From an uncultured Clostridia bacterium (GTDB taxonomy: Bacteria > Bacillota > Clostridia > Christensenellales > Borkfalkiaceae): a DNA stretch of 8,328 nt. This document shows, piece by piece, positions 5,089 to 8,328 of this stretch. Both the position numbers and the translations under genes were made by a program. Every line of letters starts with the position of its first letter. The first letter of the stretch is position 1. The stretch spans positions 1-8,328 of the forward strand of contig CAKQSU010000037.1 of NCBI GenBank assembly GCA_934273135.1. Reading direction: 5' to 3'. A model generated the notes under the pieces. The model searched no databases. It was not told the origin of the DNA and saw nothing but the letters and a program-made list of their open reading frames with translations.

Positions 5089-5288
5089 GTTTATCCGGGC
5101 TAAGCCGCGCCGGGGCTTCTTCTAATTTTATAAAACGCGTACGCGGCGCGCCCGCACACGCCCGGGCGGACGTACACGCGCGCTACATGCATGCGCACGC
5201 ACGCGCGCGGACATGCGCAAACTTATCTTTTGGTCGGACGGACGGTCGATTCGGCGAGAACAAAGGACAAGATTTTTTACGTTCTTCT

Positions 5289-5304
5289 CAAGCCTAACGG
5301 CTTG
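5289..5304 (+). repeat. Short hairpin CAAGCC/GGCTTG
   Basis: A 6-bp perfect stem with loop TAAC, followed by TTTT on the plus strand. It is immediately beside a second hairpin at 5308-5328. Confidence 0.55.
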
Positions 5305-5307
5305 TTT

Positions 5308-5328
5308 TCCACGCCTTAATGGCGTGGA
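5308..5328. repeat. Hairpin TCCACGCC/GGCGTGGA
   Basis: A perfect 8-bp stem with a TTAAT loop. It follows a C-rich (plus strand) run and sits back to back with the hairpin at 5289-5304, like paired stem-loops of single-strand replication origins. Confidence 0.6.
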
Positions 5329-5438
5329 GCCCCCCCAAGGATAACTTACAAAAAACTCCACTTTCCCGCCGGTCCCCGGGTGTTCCATCGTTTTTTGTCC
5401 CCGAACGGAGCTTCTTAAAGGAAGACGTTCCCGGTCCA

Positions 5439-5460
5439 CGTTCCGGAGCCACCCGGAACG
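5439..5460. repeat. Hairpin CGTTCCGG/CCGGAACG
   Basis: A perfect 8-bp GC-rich stem with loop AGCCAC, the most stable short hairpin of the intergenic region. No T tract follows it. Confidence 0.65.
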
Positions 5461-5707
5461 CCCTCGCCACGACGCGTAAGGCTGACACTCCACTTTTAAC
5501 GCCCCGAGCAAGGTGGCGGACTACTAACTTCACACGTCGTCTTTGACCGGAGCGGGCTGACCGCGCCCTGTTTTATTTGAAGCAAGCTACCGCAAGCCCC
5601 GAGGAAAACACACCGGTGCATTAAAAACTCAATACGATATATAGTTTTGACAGGCGACGTCGCGACCCGTCGGCAAAACGGACGGCGCGCCTTGAGAGTA
5701 AACGAGA

Positions 5708-6022
5708 TTAAGCGACTACCGAGCTGAAGTTCCTATACTGCGCGTGCCAGAGCGTGAGAGCCGAGGGCGCGGTTCCCGGATAGACGAATACGGCGGGGTT
5801 AAGCATAACGACGCCGAAAGTAAGATTGTATTTGATTGCTTCCGCGTCATAGAGGGCGCGGAGATAGCGTTTAAGCGTTGAGTGAGATATTCCGAGGTCT
5901 TGCTCGACGTCGCGGAAGACAAGGGAAATGTAATAACCGTTTTCGCCTCTTTCGTCAAGATAACGAAGCAGGCTTGCCAGCCCGGAAAGCGGGCGGGGAT
6001 AAGCTTTTCTCAGATTGAGCAT
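5708..6022 (-). CDS. Short RepL-like winged-helix DNA-binding protein (replication/maintenance candidate)
   Basis: 104-aa protein. The ATG at 6020-6022 is preceded by AAAGGAGG. It is a winged-helix type: an N-terminal helix (LSGLASLLRYLDERG), strand region YYISLVFRDVEQDLG, recognition helix ISHSTLKRYLRALYDAEAI, then a wing ending GVVMLNPAVFVYPG. The closing 'hhhLNPxxFhxxG' is what I recall from the RepL family (PF05732) of small Firmicutes plasmid replication proteins. Those are about 150 aa, so this one is shorter and keeps only the wHTH core. It has none of the HUH/Tyr motifs of rolling-circle relaxases. It is flanked by two structured intergenic regions, as expected for a protein acting on an origin. 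A pure transcription regulator is the main alternative. Confidence 0.65.
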   Translation of the reverse strand: MLNLRKAYPRPLSGLASLLRYLDERGENGYYISLVFRDVEQDLGISHSTLKRYLRALYDAEAIKYNLTFGVVMLNPAVFVYPGTAPSALTLWHAQYRNFSSVVA

Positions 6023-6049
6023 AATAACCTCCTTTTTGCGTTCAAATTT

Positions 6050-6105
6050 GACCGCAAGCGCTCAATTTTGGACACTAAAGGTCCAAAATTGAGGGGAAAG
6101 CGGTC
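6050..6105. repeat. Two-tier stem-loop upstream of the RepL-like gene
   Basis: The inner stem CTCAATTTTGGAC (6061-6073) pairs perfectly over 13 bp with GTCCAAAATTGAG (6081-6093) around a 7-nt loop. An outer stem GACCGC (6050-6055) pairs with GCGGTC (6100-6105) across small internal loops. It has no T tail. It lies just before the RepL-like gene's RBS, so it can be a leader attenuator, a repressor site or a replication/packaging hairpin. Confidence 0.75.
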
Positions 6106-6143
6106 GTATTTATTATTTTAATAACTCAGCCGCAGTACACAGC

Positions 6144-6209
6144 TCCGTCGAAAAATTTTCACCTTGATTTTCGTGAAAATCAAGGAATCCGAAAATTTTA
6201 TCGAACGGA
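6144..6209. repeat. Long imperfect hairpin between the Zot-like and RepL-like genes
   Basis: The inner stem CCTTGATTTTC (6162-6172) pairs with GAAAATCAAGG (6175-6185). It continues after a small internal loop into an outer stem of about 17 pairs (6144-6160 with 6191-6209) with one mismatch and one bulged T. The whole 66-nt element folds on itself. It lies just past the assembly gene, where filamentous phages carry their packaging-signal hairpin. Confidence 0.75.
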
Positions 6210-6279
6210 TACTGTTTTACAGGCTCTGAGCCATTAAAACGAATATATATTGCGCGCTCGCGCCGGGCGGGCGTTGCGT

Positions 6280-7521
6280 TCATTTTTGGTCGCTCGAGCC
6301 GACTTCCTTTTTTTCGGTCGGACGTTCGGCAGCGGATTTCTCCTCTTTCTTTTTCCCCTTCTTCTTTTCTTCCTTTTCTTTTTTCGGCGCGGGTTCCGGA
6401 TCTTTGCGGTACCCGAGGGGGTAGTAGTCCTTTTGCAATGCCCGGTCATCGTAGCTATACGGCACTTCGTTCGGCAAAACTATGAATTTTTCATCTTTTT
6501 CAAGTTGAGTTTTGCCGGCAGGACCGGATTCGAGGAGATAGTAAAGCTTTGTGAAGCCTATTGACCTGACTTGTTTTTCGAGCCATTTTGCGATATTAGC
6601 AAGCCTTGCCGAAGTTTTTTCTTCTCTCTTTAATATTATCCCTCTGACAAAGTTCAAAAGCCGCTTTAAAGGCTTAAAGGTGTACATAAACTTTTTACGG
6701 GAAAAGTGAATTTTAAGGTCCTGACAATCACGAATCGGAATGTATAACGCGCCGTTACGGTGCGTATCGGAAAAAAGCGACCCGCCGGTGTATTGAGCGT
6801 CAAGCCCGGCGAACTCGTCGATACGGTTTGCTTTGAGTTCGTCGTCCTCGGCTTTTTTGACTTTCCGGAGCGTGTTGGGGAGCATATTATCAAGTTCGGA
6901 AGCAAGCTTTATGTTTCCCTCGAAAAGCCTTTCTTCCATTGTAAAATGCTCACGTTTGAGCGGGCGTTCGTGTTTGCCCTTGTAAGTTATATGTATGTTT
7001 GAATAAACAAGCGGAATATAAAGCGGGTTTCTGTATTCACGAACGGCGTCGCGCCGACTTTGAAAACGTATATACGGCGCGTGATTGCCCTTTTCAAACT
7101 CCTCTTTAAGTTTGCCTTCAAACGGACAATCAACGTAATAATTGTATTTTAAGTCCTCATACTTAGGTTTTTGAAGAACCATTCCGAAGTATATAAGCGA
7201 ACGGGTTTTCCCGATACGTTGAACGCCGTCAACGGTGACGGACGGTCCGAACTCGCGAATCTTGTCGTCGAGCGCGGACACACGGTGCATGTTTAAAAGC
7301 ACGCCGGCGAACGAATCAAGCGACAGAATCATTTTAACAAAGACAAACAAGCACGCGAGAGCGCGCGGCAGTTCGGCAAGTTCCGCCGTAAAAGCACAGA
7401 GAACGTCAAGGGAGCGGAATACGTAACGAAAGGAAAAGTGTACAAAAAAGAGAACGGTCCAAAAAATAGCCTGCACCAAGTACACGCAAAATGTTTTTCT
7501 TGTCCGTTCCCATATCGTCAT
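6280..7521 (-). CDS. Zot/pI-like membrane ATPase (filamentous phage assembly protein candidate)
   Basis: 413-aa protein. The ATG at 7519-7521 has AGGGGAAG upstream and lies 24 bp after the secreted-protein gene. Two or three hydrophobic segments sit at the N-terminus (about residues 11-33 and 53-78). A P-loop GVQRIGKT (99-106) follows. Then come IPLVYSNIHIT (169-179), the 'VxSN' strand of Zot/pI ATPases; a degenerate Walker B region IKLASELDNMLP (204-215), with SEL where DE is usual; and GGSLFSDTHRNGALYIPIRDC (246-266), which fits the late 'DTQRxxxxxxxIRD' block of that family. The C-terminus (373-413) is a Lys/Glu/Pro-rich tail. pI-type proteins power extrusion of filamentous virions through the membrane. 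Unlike classical pI/Zot, the membrane part is N-terminal. An unrelated membrane-bound P-loop NTPase is the alternative. Confidence 0.68.
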   Translation of the reverse strand: MTIWERTRKTFCVYLVQAIFWTVLFFVHFSFRYVFRSLDVLCAFTAELAELPRALACLFVFVKMILSLDSFAGVLLNMHRVSALDDKIREFGPSVTVDGVQRIGKTRSLIYFGMVLQKPKYEDLKYNYYVDCPFEGKLKEEFEKGNHAPYIRFQSRRDAVREYRNPLYIPLVYSNIHITYKGKHERPLKREHFTMEERLFEGNIKLASELDNMLPNTLRKVKKAEDDELKANRIDEFAGLDAQYTGGSLFSDTHRNGALYIPIRDCQDLKIHFSRKKFMYTFKPLKRLLNFVRGIILKREEKTSARLANIAKWLEKQVRSIGFTKLYYLLESGPAGKTQLEKDEKFIVLPNEVPYSYDDRALQKDYYPLGYRKDPEPAPKKEKEEKKKGKKKEEKSAAERPTEKKEVGSSDQK

Positions 7522-7545
7522 AGTTTGCTTCCCCTAAAAATTATG

Positions 7546-8289
7546 TTATTTAAAAAGTTTAATTAAGACAATCACTCCGACGGCAATAATTACAATCTGA
7601 GCGGTAAACGTCAGCCCTGTTAGCCCGATTGCCGAAAAGCCTTTGTCTATAGTTTCTTCAATTTCTGTTTTTGAGCTGTCGGTGTTGTTGTTTTTGTCCG
7701 GAACGAAAAGCGGATAGAGCGTAAAGTCTGATTGCACCACTGCGGTTTCCGCTTCGTAATATGCGGTATGCTCCGGGTCGGTGTACCAGCCTGCAAAGAT
7801 ATATCCTTCCGGCGTTCCGGGGTCTACGTCCGGAATATGCCCGCCGTAAGTGACGTCACGCTTCACAAGCTCCGCGGGCGTTACGAACGTCACCGTTCTA
7901 TACAGTACGTCTGCGATATCGTACTCGGCGGAAAAAGCCTTGTCGTTCGGTACCGTGTCGTACAGTAACGTCAACGGAGCGGACATAAGTTTGCCCGTTT
8001 CGAGACAACGCCAGCCTTTGAACTCGTAATAATGGTCGCCTTGTCTGAAGTCGTCCGGAACGCGCGTATATTGTTTTTCGATACCGAGTTCGACTTCTAC
8101 GAACTCGCTCACCCACATATACTTGCCGCTATCTACGGACCTATAAAAGCACATTTCAAGCACGAACGTTTGCGACGTTTCGGTCGGTTCCTCTGCCGAA
8201 GCCTGCTTGACGGTAGCAGCGGGGAAAAAGGCAAACACGCTTAAGCCGACGCTCAGAACGAGAGCCAAAGCTAAAAGTAACTTCTTCAT
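7546..8289 (-). CDS. Secreted, C-terminally anchored protein with InlB/Flg_new repeats (pIII-like adsorption protein candidate)
   Basis: 247-aa protein. The ATG at 8287-8289 is preceded by AAAGGAGG. It has a signal peptide (residues 1-32, predicted cleavage after ASA). Two beta-grasp repeats of the Listeria-Bacteroides type follow: a divergent one (about 43-124, with FKGW) and a clear one (131-196, with VTFVTPAE, GYIFAGWYTD and TLYPLFV). After a polar linker (DKNNNTDSSKTE) comes a terminal transmembrane helix (230-244) ending IKLFK. This architecture (exported receptor-type domains, one C-terminal anchor, short basic end) is that of filamentous phage minor coat protein pIII, and the gene lies directly before the Zot-like ATPase as pIII-type genes do. 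A non-viral surface protein is the alternative; the repeat itself is common in Firmicutes exoproteins. Confidence 0.72.
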   Translation of the reverse strand: MKKLLLALALVLSVGLSVFAFFPAATVKQASAEEPTETSQTFVLEMCFYRSVDSGKYMWVSEFVEVELGIEKQYTRVPDDFRQGDHYYEFKGWRCLETGKLMSAPLTLLYDTVPNDKAFSAEYDIADVLYRTVTFVTPAELVKRDVTYGGHIPDVDPGTPEGYIFAGWYTDPEHTAYYEAETAVVQSDFTLYPLFVPDKNNNTDSSKTEIEETIDKGFSAIGLTGLTFTAQIVIIAVGVIVLIKLFK

Positions 8290-8327
8290 TTTCTCTTTTT
8301 ACCTCCTTTGCCTCCGAGATCGGAAAA
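8286..8327 (-). CDS. Possible 3' end of an upstream gene (partial)
   Basis: One minus-strand frame entering from the right edge reads FSDLGGKGGKKRK then TGA (8288-8286). That stop overlaps the ATG of the secreted protein gene in an ATGA arrangement typical of translational coupling. Thirteen residues are too few to identify anything, and the other two frames cannot be excluded. A basic, glycine-rich C-terminus would suit a small membrane or coat protein. Confidence 0.3.
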   Translation of the reverse strand, partial: FSDLGGKGGKKRK

Positions 8328-8328
8328 A

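Larger units (their letters stand above)
5089..5707. other. Gene-free, GC-rich, hairpin-dense intergenic region (candidate origin / packaging / ncRNA)
   Basis: About 620 bp without a believable gene. Open frames exist on both strands but are rich in Arg and lack ribosome-binding sites. The region contains an alternating purine-pyrimidine tract (5171-5209), hairpins at 5289-5304, 5308-5328 and 5439-5460, a long-range stem ACAAAAAAC/GTTTTTTGT (5348-5356 with 5390-5398), a 10-bp direct repeat ACTCCACTTT (5355, 5487) and a palindrome GCGACGTCGC (5654-5663). GGCGCGCC occurs near both ends (5145, 5684). In a compact element such a region normally carries replication origin and packaging functions. 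I could not match it to a known RNA family. Confidence 0.55.

Noticed and set aside
5128..5511. 127-codon minus-strand frame and overlapping frames at 5294-5546 on both strands
   Set aside because: They are Arg-rich with no RBS, run through the alternating CG/CA tract and hairpins, and are mutually overlapping; open frames arise here from high GC.
4737..5707. CRISPR array, retron or diversity-generating element in the gene-free DNA
   Set aside because: No regularly spaced direct repeats, no reverse transcriptase in the window and no template/variable repeat pair; repeats seen are short hairpins.
6250..6564. Plus-strand frame opposite the C-terminus of the Zot-like gene
   Set aside because: It is the reverse complement of a Lys/Glu-rich tail (gives Phe/Leu-rich sequence), with no RBS.
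8314..8328. Adapter-like sequence at the window end (AGATCGGAA)
   Set aside because: Only nine bases match the common sequencing adapter and the next bases do not; a chance match is more likely.

Overview
The window looks like chromosome of an anaerobic, probably gut-type Bacillota (Clostridia-like) species, with a mobile element inserted on the right. Evidence for the host: strong AAAGGAGG ribosome-binding sites, U-tailed hairpin terminators, an apbE / NusG-domain-II / Gx-transporter operon typical of Firmicutes, and a DUF4143 ATPase. No species can be named from the sequence alone.

Left part (1-4168, chromosomal). A leftward operon encodes a lipoprotein FAD:protein FMN transferase (ApbE/FmnB-like), a membrane-anchored NusG-domain-II protein and the first 37 residues of a Gx-transporter/heptaprenyl-diphosphate-synthase-component-I protein. 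From memory, this trio matches fmnB, eetA and eetB of Gram-positive flavin-based extracellular electron transfer loci. A gene-poor stretch (1845-2256) holds hairpins and a possible gene remnant. A rightward AAA ATPase/DUF4143 gene under a near-consensus promoter follows. It converges on a leftward HigA-type XRE regulator, and the two share a bidirectional terminator at 3681-3716.

Boundary (4137-4370). A terminator at 4136-4169 is followed at 4193-4213 by a 21-bp remnant matching the 3' end of a tRNA-Gly gene (minus strand, ending CATCCGCTCCA). The rest of the tRNA is absent. Beside it lie three CACGCA-type repeats. This is the expected picture for one attachment site of an element integrated into tRNA-Gly. 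The element would run rightward from about 4193 past the window end.

Right part (4193-8328, element, all genes leftward). In transcription order: the tail of a possible upstream gene; a secreted, C-terminally anchored protein with InlB/Flg_new-type repeats; a Zot/pI-like membrane ATPase; a hairpin-rich gap; a short RepL-like winged-helix protein; a gene-free, GC-rich, structured region of about 750 bp; and three small genes (44, 55 and 63 aa), the last a ribbon-helix-helix type. The most economical reading is an undescribed inovirus-like (filamentous phage) prophage. The adsorption-protein-like and Zot-like genes would form the virion assembly module, the RepL-like gene and structured intergenic DNA the replication/packaging module, and the small genes an early control module. 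The early promoter carries a palindromic operator in its spacer. A perfect consensus promoter points against all element genes, which is the geometry expected for priming the complementary strand of a single-stranded genome or for an antisense RNA. Major coat protein, integrase and any rolling-circle Rep would have to lie beyond 8328.
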